Assembly: GCF_002266435.3 (NCBI RefSeq)
Contig: NZ_CP029426.2
Location: 4,618,001 to 4,682,000 of the forward strand
Length of the DNA stretch: 64,000 nucleotides
Source: Bradyrhizobium amphicarpaeae
Lineage (GTDB): Bacteria > Pseudomonadota > Alphaproteobacteria > Rhizobiales > Xanthobacteraceae
Direction of reading: 5' to 3'
The position numbers and the translations under genes were made by a program. A model generated the notes under the pieces. That model had not been told where the DNA came from, made no database searches, and worked only from the letters and a program-made list of their open reading frames with translations. Position 1 is the first letter of the stretch. Every line of letters begins with the position of its first letter. Below, piece by piece: positions 36,155 through 45,967 of the stretch.

Positions 36155-37405
36155 ATGCTGCGCCTGCAATCGGCACTCGGCATTTTCGCATTGCTGTTGA
36201 TCGCCTTCGCGCTGGCGGAGAACCACCGCGCCGTATCGCTCCGGCGGGCGGCCATCGGCCTCGTCGCCACCTTCGTCACCGCGATCGTGCTGCTGAAGCT
36301 GCCGGTCGTCGCGCACGCTTTCGGTGCCATCAACGACGCGGTTGGTGCGATTTCCGCGGCCTCGCGCGCCGGAAGCGCTTTCGTGTTCGGCTATGTCGGC
36401 GGCGGCACGCTGCCTTTCGACGTCAAGGTGCCGGGCGCCGATTTCATCCTCGCGTTCCAGGCGCTGCCGATCGTTCTGGTGATGAGCGTGCTGACGACGC
36501 TCTTGTTCCATTGGCGCGTGCTGCCGCCGGTCGTGCGCGGCATGGCCTGGCTGCTGGAGCGGACGCTCGGCGTCGGCGGCGCGGTGGGCCTCTCGACCGC
36601 CGCCAACATCTTTCTCGGAATGGTCGAGGCGCCGCTGTTCGTGCGGCCCTATCTGAAGCAGATGACCCGCAGCGAACTGTTCCTGGTGATGACCGGCGGC
36701 ATGGCGGGCATCGCCGGCACCGTGCTGGTGCTCTATGCGACGCTGCTGGCGCCCCTCATTCCCGATGCGGCCGCGCATTTCGTCATCGCCTCCGTGCTGG
36801 GCGCGCCGGCTGCGATCCTCGTCAGCCTGATCATGGTGCCCGAGACCTCCGACAGACACACCGGCGGCGCGCTGGAAGACCCGGAGATGGAAGTATCCGG
36901 CACGATGGACGCGATCGTGAAAGGCACCAGCGCGGGCCTCGAGCTGCTGCTCAACATCGTCGCGATGCTGCTGGTGCTGGTGGCGCTGGTCTATCTCGTC
37001 AACGCCCTGCTCGGCCAGCTGCCGAACGTCGGCGGCGCCGCGATCTCGTTACAGCGCCTGCTCGGTCTCGTGATGGCGCCGGTGTGCTGGCTGATGGGAC
37101 TGCCGTGGGATCAGGCGATCACCGCCGGCAGCCTGATGGGCACCAAGACGGTGCTCAACGAATTGATCGCCTATGTCGACTTCTCGAAACTGCCGCCCGA
37201 CACGCTCGACCCGCGCTCCCGCCTGATCATGCTCTATGCCATGTGCGGCTTCGCCAACTTCGCCAGCCTCGGCATCATGATCGGCGGCCTCGGCGTGATG
37301 GCGCCTGAGCGGCGCGAGGAGATCAACGCCCTCGGGTTGAAGTCGATCGTGTCGGGGACGCTGACGACGTGCTTGATGGGGGCGGTGGTGGGAGTTCTAG
37401 CGTAG
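36155..37405 (+). CDS. Concentrative nucleoside transporter (NupC family)
   Basis: The 416-residue membrane protein has the CNT N-terminal helices, the gating block FGYVGGGTLPFD, GMVEAPLFVRPYLKQMTRSEL with the nucleoside-contacting Glu, and the C-terminal GTKTVLNELIAY and MYAMCGFANFASLGI motifs. It imports nucleosides with a sodium or proton gradient. It is divergent from the MFS gene and convergent with the rhomboid gene (25-bp gap). Confidence 0.95.
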   Translation: MLRLQSALGIFALLLIAFALAENHRAVSLRRAAIGLVATFVTAIVLLKLPVVAHAFGAINDAVGAISAASRAGSAFVFGYVGGGTLPFDVKVPGADFILAFQALPIVLVMSVLTTLLFHWRVLPPVVRGMAWLLERTLGVGGAVGLSTAANIFLGMVEAPLFVRPYLKQMTRSELFLVMTGGMAGIAGTVLVLYATLLAPLIPDAAAHFVIASVLGAPAAILVSLIMVPETSDRHTGGALEDPEMEVSGTMDAIVKGTSAGLELLLNIVAMLLVLVALVYLVNALLGQLPNVGGAAISLQRLLGLVMAPVCWLMGLPWDQAITAGSLMGTKTVLNELIAYVDFSKLPPDTLDPRSRLIMLYAMCGFANFASLGIMIGGLGVMAPERREEINALGLKSIVSGTLTTCLMGAVVGVLA

Positions 37406-37430
37406 CGACGACTGCCCCCATCGCCCGCGT

Positions 37431-38648
37431 TCAAGTGCACAATTTCGACTTCTGCAAGATGCGGCGCACCTCGGCCAGCTTGGCACGGCACGGCTCGGCT
37501 GCCATGGCTTTCGCCTCGCTTTCCCGTCCCTGCGCCCACAGCAGCACCGCCATCAGACCTTGCGCGCCGGAGCGCACCGGCCCACCCGCCACATCCGACG
37601 CTGCCAGCGACATGGCGGTTCGCGCCTCCGTCTCGGCGTACCGCAGGTTCGCTTGTTCCAGAAAGAAGACCGCGCGGAAGACGTGAGCCCGCGCGTCTTT
37701 CGGGTAGCGGGTGACCAGGTCGAAAGATCGGCGAACCATCTCGTCAGACTTCGCCGGAACTTCCGAGGCACGGATATAGTTCAGGGCGTCCGCCATGTAT
37801 GACGAATAATGGAAGGATGCGAAGCCGGCGGAGATCAGAGATCCGAGGGATGCTGCAAGCAACGTCACGCCGGCGCTCCGCGGCAGGCTGTCATAGGACC
37901 AAAAGGCCAGCCACGGCATGATCGCAAGCGCGGCGCCGGCCACCGCACCGCCGGCATGGGCATAATAATTGACATTGCCGGAGGCACCAAAGGCCAACGG
38001 CAGCAATGCGGGCACACCGAAGAAGAGCGACGTCTTCAATCGCGATATGGTTTGATCGGCATCCGCTTCGGGTTCGAAGCTCGCGACGAACAAAGCGGCG
38101 ATGAGCCCGGTAATGGCGCCGGACGCGCCGACGCCGACCGTGCCGGGGCCATTGCCCAGCAGGGAGCCGACCTCGCCCGCCAGGGCACTGGCGACAAAGA
38201 TCAGCGCAAACCAGCCGCGGCCGATCAGAGACTCCAACCTGACGCCGACGATGAACAACCCGACGCAGTTGCTGATGAGGTGCCACCCGCTGCCGTGCAA
38301 TAGCGGCGCAAGGCCGATCCTCCACCACTCTCCGCGTCCGACGACGAGATCGTACCCGGAGGCGCCCTGAGCGATCAGCGAGCGGACATCAAGGTCGCCG
38401 TCCCGCGCAACGTCGATGGCTAGACTGCGTTGCAGGGCGAATATCAGCAAGAGACCGCAAATCAGGCCAATGGTGAGAAAAGGGATATCGGCCAGAAGCT
38501 TGTTGTCGCCGAGAAGCGTCCCCTCGCTGGGAAAGGACCGAGCGGGGTCACGCACGATCTCCGGAGCGATCGGTGCGGCGACGGGTTGAATCGACGCTCT
38601 TGAGGGCGGCGCCGTGACGCCACGTCGGCCAAAAGTGTTGGTCGCCAT
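37431..38648 (-). CDS. Rhomboid family intramembrane serine protease with C-terminal helical extension
   Basis: The 405-residue protein has an N-terminal cytosolic tail (1-55), then the rhomboid core. Catalytic Ser176 lies in GASGAITG and His231 in YYAHAGGA; His123 and Asn127 (GWHLISN) fit the oxyanion/loop region. Seven membrane segments are likely. Residues about 290-400 form a soluble, TPR-like alpha-helical extension (FDLVTRYPKDARAHVFRA) that could bind substrates. Rhomboids cut transmembrane helices of other proteins. Confidence 0.92.
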   Translation of the reverse strand: MATNTFGRRGVTAPPSRASIQPVAAPIAPEIVRDPARSFPSEGTLLGDNKLLADIPFLTIGLICGLLLIFALQRSLAIDVARDGDLDVRSLIAQGASGYDLVVGRGEWWRIGLAPLLHGSGWHLISNCVGLFIVGVRLESLIGRGWFALIFVASALAGEVGSLLGNGPGTVGVGASGAITGLIAALFVASFEPEADADQTISRLKTSLFFGVPALLPLAFGASGNVNYYAHAGGAVAGAALAIMPWLAFWSYDSLPRSAGVTLLAASLGSLISAGFASFHYSSYMADALNYIRASEVPAKSDEMVRRSFDLVTRYPKDARAHVFRAVFFLEQANLRYAETEARTAMSLAASDVAGGPVRSGAQGLMAVLLWAQGRESEAKAMAAEPCRAKLAEVRRILQKSKLCT

Positions 38649-38850
38649 GAAAGCATTCCTGCGTATTCACAGCCCTGAGTTGACGGGAGAGGTATTTTCG
38701 ACTGGTTAGCGCCCGCGCTGCGGGCCGCTGAAACCATCCGACTGGTAATTGTGCGGTTTCTCAGATCGGGTGCTTTTTAGCGATCGTGACGGGAACGCTG
38801 ACGCGTGTTCGATGGGCGCGGTGGTGGGGTGCTGTCGTAAGTCTCTCCGG

Positions 38851-38977
38851 CGTCATTCCGGGGCGCGACGAAGTCGCGAGCTATGGTGCGGAACTGCGCA
38901 ACCGAGAATCCCTGGGGCCGCGGCCTATGACCTAAAAGGATTCCGGGCTCGCACCGAGAGGCGCGCCCGGAATGACG
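38851..38977. repeat. Palindromic intergenic repeat, family C copy 2 (compound)
   Basis: It starts CGTCATTCCGGGGCGCGACG and closes GCGCGCCCGGAATGACG. An inner GGATTCCGGGCTCG resembles the right-hand copy near 45.9 kb. It fills most of the 354-bp gap between the rhomboid and mgtC-like genes; no gene is seen in that gap. Confidence 0.88.
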
Positions 38978-39002
38978 TGAGAGCCCCCGTAGCCAGCCGC
39001 GA

Positions 39003-39425
39003 TCAGAGGTCACCCTCTTCCTTGGCCAGCGTCAGCAATCGAAGCGTCAGGAACGTGAACACAGAGACCGTCACCGCGACATCGTAGGCACCGAGCCCGA
39101 CCGAGACGCCAATGGCACCCGTGGCCCACAGGCTTGCGGCCGTGGCGGTGCCGTGTACCGAATTGCCCTGCTTGAGGATCGCGCCGCCGCCGATGAAGCC
39201 GATGCCGGTAATCAGGCCCTCGATCACCTTAGCCATGCCGTCAGGCGAATGCGCCAGAAGACTTTCGCTCGCCTGCACGAAGCCGCAGCTTGCCAGAGCG
39301 ACCAGTGGAAAGGTGCGCAGGCCCGCGCTTCGCGCGCGCTTCTCGCGATCCCACCCGATCGGAACGGCAAGCACAAACGAGGCCGCCAGCGCAACGACAT
39401 GAACGCCGATGTTGAACCTGTCCAA
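39003..39425 (-). CDS. MgtC/SapB family membrane protein
   Basis: The 140-residue protein consists of four to five hydrophobic helices with the family motif PIGWDREKRARSAGLRTFPLVALASCGF and IGGGAILKQ. It lacks the C-terminal soluble ACT-like domain of Salmonella MgtC, so it is the short SapB form. MgtC proteins help growth in low magnesium and inside hosts by modulating ATP synthase or envelope transport. A 307-bp gap upstream holds a family B repeat and no gene. Confidence 0.92.
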   Translation of the reverse strand: MDRFNIGVHVVALAASFVLAVPIGWDREKRARSAGLRTFPLVALASCGFVQASESLLAHSPDGMAKVIEGLITGIGFIGGGAILKQGNSVHGTATAASLWATGAIGVSVGLGAYDVAVTVSVFTFLTLRLLTLAKEEGDL

Positions 39426-39629
39426 AGCAAATCCCCGAAACGAAAGCCGCCATCAATATCGAGCCGGCTGCAACGCGGTCAAGCTGCTGATGGTTTCCTA
39501 ACGGGCGAATTTGTCGCATGCGTCGTGCAGGGATGCGTTTCGCGGGAACGCAGCCTGATTGGCGCAAGCATGATCCGGGTTGCAGATGCACTGTCCCGGA
39601 TTGCGCTGCATCCGGGCTGCAAGCCGGTT

Positions 39630-39706
39630 CGTCATTGCGAGCGAAGCGAAGCAACCCAGAAATGCGTCCCGCAGAGATGGTCTGGATTGCATCGCTCGCA
39701 ATGACG
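39630..39706. repeat. Palindromic intergenic repeat, family B copy 3
   Basis: It runs from CGTCATTGCGAGCGAAGCG to CGCTCGCAATGACG, with the inner TCTGGATTGC shared with copies 1 and 2. It sits in the 307-bp space between the mgtC-like and cupin genes. Confidence 0.9.
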
Positions 39707-39732
39707 GCGGAGACGGAAAGAGACGAGAGAGC

Positions 39733-40260
39733 CTAAGCCTTCAACTCCACCGTCTTGAACTCCGCCGGCAGGATCACCTCCAGCAGTTCGACGTCATCCG
39801 AGTAATCCAGGATCATGTGCTTGATCTTCGGCGGCTGGGTCCAGGCGCTGCCTTCCTTCATCAAGGTCTCGCCTTGCCCGTCCATGTAGGTCTTCACCCA
39901 GCCCTTGAGCACGTAGACCATCTGGAAATCGACGTGGTGGAAATGCAGCTTCGAGACCTCGGCCGGATCGCAAGGACCTTGCAGACGGATCACGTGCGCT
40001 TGCGCGAGGCCGTGGCTGGCGTCGGCGATGCCGAGGTCGCGGTATTTCGCGTAAGCGCGCAGGCCATCGGCCTTGAAGTCTTCCTCGCGGTGATGGCTGA
40101 TCGCGATGCGCTGCCTGGGGCGTGCGGGCTTCTTCGGCGCGGCAGTGAGAACCTTCGCCTTCACAGCCTTGCGTGCCGTGGATCGCGCTGCCGCCTTGAC
40201 GCCGCTCCGCTTCTTCACCGCGGCCTTCGTTGCGGTTCTTGATGCCTTTTGCTTGGCCAT
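39733..40260 (-). CDS. Cupin-domain protein with Lys/Ala-rich histone-H1-like N-terminal tail
   Basis: The ATG at 40260 gives 175 residues. Residues 1-50 are almost entirely Lys, Ala, Arg and Thr (repeats such as TKAAVKKRSGVKAAAR), like the AAK-rich tails of bacterial histone-H1-like proteins. Residues about 75-175 form one cupin barrel with KLHFHHVDFQMVYVLKGW and a downstream EGSAWTQPP strand. The HFHH motif can bind metal. A basic tail on a small cupin suggests binding to nucleic acid or polyphosphate, but this is inference. Function unknown. Confidence 0.85.
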   Translation of the reverse strand: MAKQKASRTATKAAVKKRSGVKAAARSTARKAVKAKVLTAAPKKPARPRQRIAISHHREEDFKADGLRAYAKYRDLGIADASHGLAQAHVIRLQGPCDPAEVSKLHFHHVDFQMVYVLKGWVKTYMDGQGETLMKEGSAWTQPPKIKHMILDYSDDVELLEVILPAEFKTVELKA

Positions 40261-40477
40261 TGTCTGCCTCCCTGATCTGAACCGGGCCCGCCGGACGGGT
40301 ACACCCCGAGGGAGATTATCCAGTCCTGGAGCAGGCGGCAATTGCCGGTCGCAAGGCTCGCGGCACGATGAGCCCAACGGTCGTAGCTTGTCCCAGGCTG
40401 TCGTGGCGCGCGGCCATCGTCTCGTATTCGTTTTCCCGCTGAATTAATCTCGAAGGGAGATTCTGGGGGAATGAATC

Positions 40478-42607
40478 ATGGGCAACAGCGTAGGTCAGCG
40501 TGCATTTCAAAATGCCCGGCTTCAGAAGCGGCAGAAAGCCGAAGTGCTGCCGCTGCTCGGGCACGCGCTCCAGCTGCACAAGATGGGGCTTCTCCCCGAG
40601 GCCCAGGCTGCCTATCGCCAAATCCTGCAGCTCGCGCCCAACCAATTCATGGCGCTGCACATGCTCGGCGCCCTGGAGTCCGATGCCAGGAACTACCAGC
40701 AAGCCGAAATCCTGTTGAGCCGGGCGGTTGCCGCGGATCCGCGATCTGCCGATGCCCATATGAGCCTGGGCATCGCGCTCAACGGGTTGCGGCGTCATGA
40801 CGAGGCCTGCGCGAGCTATCGAAAGGCCCTGGCCTTGCGGCCCAACCACGCCGCAACCCTCTCCAATCTCGGTAACGCGAGCGTAGCCCTCGATCTTCAC
40901 GAGGAGGCGCTCCACAGCTACGACAAGGCGATCGCACTCAACGCAAACCTTGCCGAAGCCCACAACGGCAGGGGCTGGGCGCTGTGCCGTCAGCGCAATT
41001 ATGACGAGGCCATCGCAAGCCTGAACCGCGCGCTGTCGATCAAGCCCGACTATGCCGCGGCGCTGGCGAACCGTGCCACCGCTTTACGGGAGCTTCAGCG
41101 ATTTGACGAGGCGCTGGCAGACGGCAATCAGGCCATCGCGCTCGCTCCCGACGACGCGAACGGGTGGATCGCGCGGGCCAGTGTCCTGCTCCAGATCCAG
41201 CAGATTGCCCAGGCATCGCACGACTGCGAGCAGGCGCTCGCGATCGATCCCGCTTCCATTCAAGCTCACCTGGTGCTGGGCCTTTGCCTCGCCGGACTTG
41301 GCCGGGTCGACGAAGCCCTCGCCAGTTTCGACAGAGCCCTCGAGATCCAGCCCGACCTCCAGAGCGCGATCTCCAACAAGATCTTCACGCTCGACTTTGC
41401 GGGGGACGCCACCGTCGAGCGGCATCAGCAGGCGCGCAAGGTGTGGTGGGAACGTGTCGGCGCGAAAATCGCTTCAGAGGCGCAGGCACCACATCACAAC
41501 AGCCGCGATCCGGACCGCCGCCTGGTACTCGGCTATGTCTCGTCGGATTTCAACGCGCATTCGGCCGCGTTGATTTTCAAGCCGGTCCTTCAACACCACG
41601 ACCGCTCGCAGTTCGAGGTCGTGTGCTACGCATGCTCGTCGAAGGTGGATGCGACGACCAGCGAATTCCAGGGGATTGCGGATCGCTGGCGCGACGCCTC
41701 GCAATGGATCGAGGATCGCCTCGCCGCCGAGATCCGCGCCGACGGCATCGACATCCTGATCGATCTGTCCGGCCATACCAGAGGGAACCGCCTCGGCGTG
41801 TTTGCGCGCAAGCCGGCACCGGTCCAGGTGCATGGCTGGGGTCACGGCACCGGCACCGGGCTGCCGACGATCGATTATCTGATCTCGGACCCGGTCGCGA
41901 TCCCCGTCGAGGTTCGGCATCTGTTTGCCGAGACCGTGGTCGACCTGCCGTGCTTCGTCACGCTGGCGTCGCTGCCGGCCGAGATTCCGCGGGCGCCAAC
42001 GCCGGCGATCGCGAACGGCTTCGTCACCTTCGGCGTCTTCAACCGCATCAGCAAGATTTCGGACGAGGCCGCGCAAGTCTGGTCCAGGATTCTCGAGCGG
42101 GTGCCGGGTTCGCGACTGCTGGTCAAGGATGTTGCGCTGGACGACCAGCTGGTCCGCGAGAACTTGCTGGCGCGGTTCGAGGCTTGCGGATTGCCGGCCG
42201 AACGCGTCGAACTGCTCGGCGCCACCTTGCGAAGCGAGCATCTGGCATCGTTCAATCGCGTCGACATCTGCCTCGACCCGTTCCCGCAGAATGGCGGCGT
42301 CAGCACATGGGAAGCCTTGCAGATGGGCGTGCCTGTTGTGGCGAAGCTCGGCAACAGCCTGCCCAGCCGTGCCGCCGGCTCCATTCTCACGGCGCTTGGC
42401 CTGCCGGACTGGGTCACGGACAGCCACGAGACGTATATCGAGATCGCGACGAGCCGAGCTTCCGAGATCAGCGAACTCGACAGGTTGCGCCGCGAGCTGC
42501 CCGACAAGATCCGGACCGCAGCCGCCAGCAACCCCGTCTCATACGGGCGGGCGGTCGACGACGCCTATCGCGCGATGTGGAGACGCTATTGCGGCAGCGG
42601 TGGTTGA
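40478..42607 (+). CDS. TPR-repeat O-GlcNAc-transferase-like protein (SPINDLY type, GT41)
   Basis: The 709-residue protein has an N-terminal array of about seven to eight TPR repeats (residues 20-300; for example DEACASYRKALALRPNHAATL). The GT41 domain follows, with GHTRGNRLGVFARKPAPVQV, FNRISKISDEAAQVWSRIL and CLDPFPQNGGVSTWEALQMG, which form the UDP-sugar site. Eukaryotic relatives put GlcNAc or fucose on Ser/Thr of cytosolic proteins; bacterial members are mostly uncharacterised. No flagellin or adhesin target gene adjoins it. Confidence 0.94.
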   Translation: MGNSVGQRAFQNARLQKRQKAEVLPLLGHALQLHKMGLLPEAQAAYRQILQLAPNQFMALHMLGALESDARNYQQAEILLSRAVAADPRSADAHMSLGIALNGLRRHDEACASYRKALALRPNHAATLSNLGNASVALDLHEEALHSYDKAIALNANLAEAHNGRGWALCRQRNYDEAIASLNRALSIKPDYAAALANRATALRELQRFDEALADGNQAIALAPDDANGWIARASVLLQIQQIAQASHDCEQALAIDPASIQAHLVLGLCLAGLGRVDEALASFDRALEIQPDLQSAISNKIFTLDFAGDATVERHQQARKVWWERVGAKIASEAQAPHHNSRDPDRRLVLGYVSSDFNAHSAALIFKPVLQHHDRSQFEVVCYACSSKVDATTSEFQGIADRWRDASQWIEDRLAAEIRADGIDILIDLSGHTRGNRLGVFARKPAPVQVHGWGHGTGTGLPTIDYLISDPVAIPVEVRHLFAETVVDLPCFVTLASLPAEIPRAPTPAIANGFVTFGVFNRISKISDEAAQVWSRILERVPGSRLLVKDVALDDQLVRENLLARFEACGLPAERVELLGATLRSEHLASFNRVDICLDPFPQNGGVSTWEALQMGVPVVAKLGNSLPSRAAGSILTALGLPDWVTDSHETYIEIATSRASEISELDRLRRELPDKIRTAAASNPVSYGRAVDDAYRAMWRRYCGSGG

Positions 42608-42666
42608 TTGCCTCACAGACCATCCCGCAATAGCGGGTTCGCTCGGCGCAACTCCAACGAAAATCG

Positions 42667-42764
42667 CGTAGGGTGGGCCAAGCGGAGCGTGCCCACGCAT
42701 CTGTGGCCGGATTGGAGAGAGCGTGGGCAGGGCGCGCGAAGAGCGTGCCTTTGCCCACTCTACG
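42667..42764. repeat. Palindromic intergenic repeat, family D copy 2
   Basis: The ends CGTAGGGTGGGC and GCCCACTCTACG are near-inverted copies, and the inner GCGTGCCCACGC/GCGTGGGC extends the stem. It shares the CGTAGGGTGGG end with the repeat at 23091-23180 and lies between convergent genes. Confidence 0.85.
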
Positions 42765-42779
42765 AGACCGCTGCTTGTC

Positions 42780-43067
42780 TCAATGCAGCCGGAACACGCC
42801 ATCGACGGCGCGCAACTCGGCCGGCTTGATCAGCTTGGAGTGCGCGACGGTCACTGAATGGAGGGGGCCGTCGAGCTTGTCCTGCCAGAACGCCAGGAAA
42901 TCCTTCAGCGCCGGAAATTTCGGAAACATGTCATAGTTCTGCCAGACGTAGGTCTGGAGCAGCGAGGGATGATCCGGCATCCGGTAAAGGATTTGTGCCG
43001 TCGTCAGCCCGTAACCCAAAAGCTGTTTCCGAAAATCCTCGGAAACGCCCCCACTCCGCACGCCCAT
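42780..43067 (-). CDS. usg: Usg family protein
   Basis: The ATG at 43067 has a strong AAAGGAGG box 5 nt upstream, giving 95 residues rather than the longer open frame. The sequence FRKQLLGYGLTTAQILYRMP, LLQTYVWQNYD and HSVTVAHSKLIKPAELRAVDG is the conserved alphaproteobacterial Usg signature. Usg was named from a gene near trp/trpF loci; its biochemical role is not established. Here it stands alone next to groESL on the opposite strand. Confidence 0.92.
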   Translation of the reverse strand: MGVRSGGVSEDFRKQLLGYGLTTAQILYRMPDHPSLLQTYVWQNYDMFPKFPALKDFLAFWQDKLDGPLHSVTVAHSKLIKPAELRAVDGVFRLH

Positions 43068-43332
43068 GCCAACCTCCTTTGCAGGAGCGCATTCAGGGGG
43101 CGGCCTGGTCGGTGTGCGCCTTACGAGCCACCCGGTACTGATGCGCTCACATGAGAGAAATGTGACGCAAACTGACAACACATCTCAAGCCCAAAGGTTT
43201 AACAAGCTGTTGAAATTCAATGCGTTAGCAGCAGATGCGGCACCGTGCTAATACGGGCAACGCTCGGGTTAACGATGGCAAGGGGATTTTGGCAGACGGC
43301 GCTATCGAGTGCTTATTTTTCTGCTACAAGCC

Positions 43333-43361
43333 CTTGCTCCCGCAAAAATCCTGCCTTATCT
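43333..43361 (+). promoter_or_regulatory. Probable RpoH (sigma-32) promoter of groESL
   Basis: CTTG (43333-43336) is separated by 17-18 nt from CCTTATCT (43354-43361). This fits the alphaproteobacterial heat-shock consensus CTTG-N17/18-CYTATNT. It lies about 85 nt upstream of groES and just before the CIRCE operator. A housekeeping reading (TTGCTC/TTATCT) is weaker but not excluded. Confidence 0.65.
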
Positions 43362-43374
43362 CAGCAGTGCCCGC

Positions 43375-43401
43375 CTGGCACTCGCAGGCGGCGACTGCTA
43401 A
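43375..43401 (+). promoter_or_regulatory. CIRCE operator (HrcA binding site)
   Basis: CTGGCACTC, nine bases, GACTGCTAA matches the CIRCE consensus TTAGCACTC-N9-GAGTGCTAA at 15 of 18 arm positions with exact spacing. It lies 43 bp upstream of groES and downstream of the promoter, where bound HrcA would block transcription until heat shock. Confidence 0.88.
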
Positions 43402-43444
43402 CAATCTTAAATCATCAACCCGAGCAATTGCTTAGGAGGACTGC

Positions 43445-43759
43445 ATGAAATTCCGTCCGCTTCACGACCGCGTCGTGGTCAAGCGCATCGACGCAGAAGA
43501 GAAGACCGCTGGCGGCATCATCATTCCCGACACTGCCAAGGAAAAGCCTTCGCAGGGTGAGGTCGTCGCCGTCGGCCCCGGTGGCCGCGACGAAGCCGGC
43601 AAGCTGATCCCGATCGACCTGAAGGTCGGCGACCGCGTGCTGTTCGGCAAGTGGTCCGGCACCGAGGTCAAGATCGACAACGTCGATCTGCTGATCATGA
43701 AGGAAAGCGACATCATGGGCGTCATGGACGTCCCCGCTTCCAAGAAGAAGGCGGCCTGA
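43445..43759 (+). CDS. groES: Co-chaperonin GroES
   Basis: The 104-residue protein starts [16 protein letters not shown] after a strong TAGGAGG box. The mobile loop ([18 protein letters not shown]) that binds GroEL and the beta-barrel [16 protein letters not shown] core are intact. It caps the GroEL folding chamber in the cytosol. It is co-transcribed with groEL, 43 bp downstream, under the promoter and CIRCE operator just upstream. Confidence 0.99.
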   Translation: MKFRPLHDRVVVKRIDAEEKTAGGIIIPDTAKEKPSQGEVVAVGPGGRDEAGKLIPIDLKVGDRVLFGKWSGTEVKIDNVDLLIMKESDIMGVMDVPASKKKAA

Positions 43760-43790
43760 CAGGCCCCTCTCCCTCCCGTCAAACACCTAA

Positions 43791-45443
<1,653 letters not shown>

Positions 45444-45470
45444 GGTCCAACCACATAGAGAACGAAGAAA

Positions 45471-45502
45471 CCCCGGCAGCGATGCCGGGGTTTTTGTTTT
45501 TT
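45471..45502 (+). terminator. Rho-independent terminator of groESL
   Basis: A perfect 8-bp stem CCCCGGCA/TGCCGGGG with a 4-nt loop (GCGA) is followed directly by TTTTTGTTTTTT. The stem starts 28 bp after the groEL stop codon. This is the clearest intrinsic terminator in the window. Confidence 0.97.
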
Positions 45503-45530
45503 ATTGATACACGTTAAGATAGCGCTCCGG

Positions 45531-45573
45531 CGTCATTCCGGGGCGGCGCAAAGCGCCGAACCCGGAATCCATT
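45531..45573 (+). repeat. Family C repeat, left copy flanking the GIY-YIG gene
   Basis: CGTCATTCCGGGGCGGCGC followed by AAAGCGCCGAACCCGGAATCC folds on itself. It is almost identical, in inverse orientation, to 45886-45928. Together they bracket a single nuclease gene. Confidence 0.93.
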
Positions 45574-45586
45574 TCACTGCTTGCTC

Positions 45587-45874
45587 ATGGCCTATTACGT
45601 CTACCTCCTCGCCAGCAAGAAGTACGGCACGCTCTATCTTGGCGTGACTAACGACATTGTCCGACGCATTTACGAACATAAAAGCAAAGTCGTTGCGGGG
45701 TTCAGCAAACGGTACTCTGTCGATCGGTTGGTCTGGTACGAGATCTACGACGACCCCATCACCGCGATCACCCGCGAGAAGGAACTGAAGAAGTGGCGGA
45801 GGGAATGGAAAATCCGGCTTATAGAAGAGAAGAATCCTGAATGGATTGATCTCTATCCGCAAATTGCGGTTTGA
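45587..45874 (+). CDS. Single-domain GIY-YIG nuclease family protein
   Basis: The ATG at 45587 gives 95 residues. The GIY-YIG core reads YYVYLLASKKYGTLYLGVTN followed by DIVRRIYEHK, with the conserved Arg and Tyr of the UvrC-type active site; the tail REKELKKWRREWKIRLIEEK is typical of the small YhbQ/UPF0213-like members. Their role is unclear; isolated domains can nick DNA. Base composition is less GC-rich than the neighbours. The gene starts 13 bp after one inverted repeat and ends 11 bp before the other, so gene and repeats may form one mobile unit. Confidence 0.9.
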   Translation: MAYYVYLLASKKYGTLYLGVTNDIVRRIYEHKSKVVAGFSKRYSVDRLVWYEIYDDPITAITREKELKKWRREWKIRLIEEKNPEWIDLYPQIAV

Positions 45875-45885
45875 CCTTGCGGATC

Positions 45886-45928
45886 AATGGATTCCGGGCT
45901 CGGCGCTGCGCGCCGCCCCGGAATGACG
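45886..45928 (-). repeat. Family C repeat, right copy flanking the GIY-YIG gene
   Basis: Read on the minus strand it is CGTCATTCCGGGGCGGCGC, then GCAGCGCCGAGCCCGGAATCC. It differs from the left copy at about three positions in the loop and arm. Confidence 0.93.
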
Positions 45929-45967
45929 AGAGAATGGAGAGCGCCGCGCAAAATGACCGCCAGCCCT

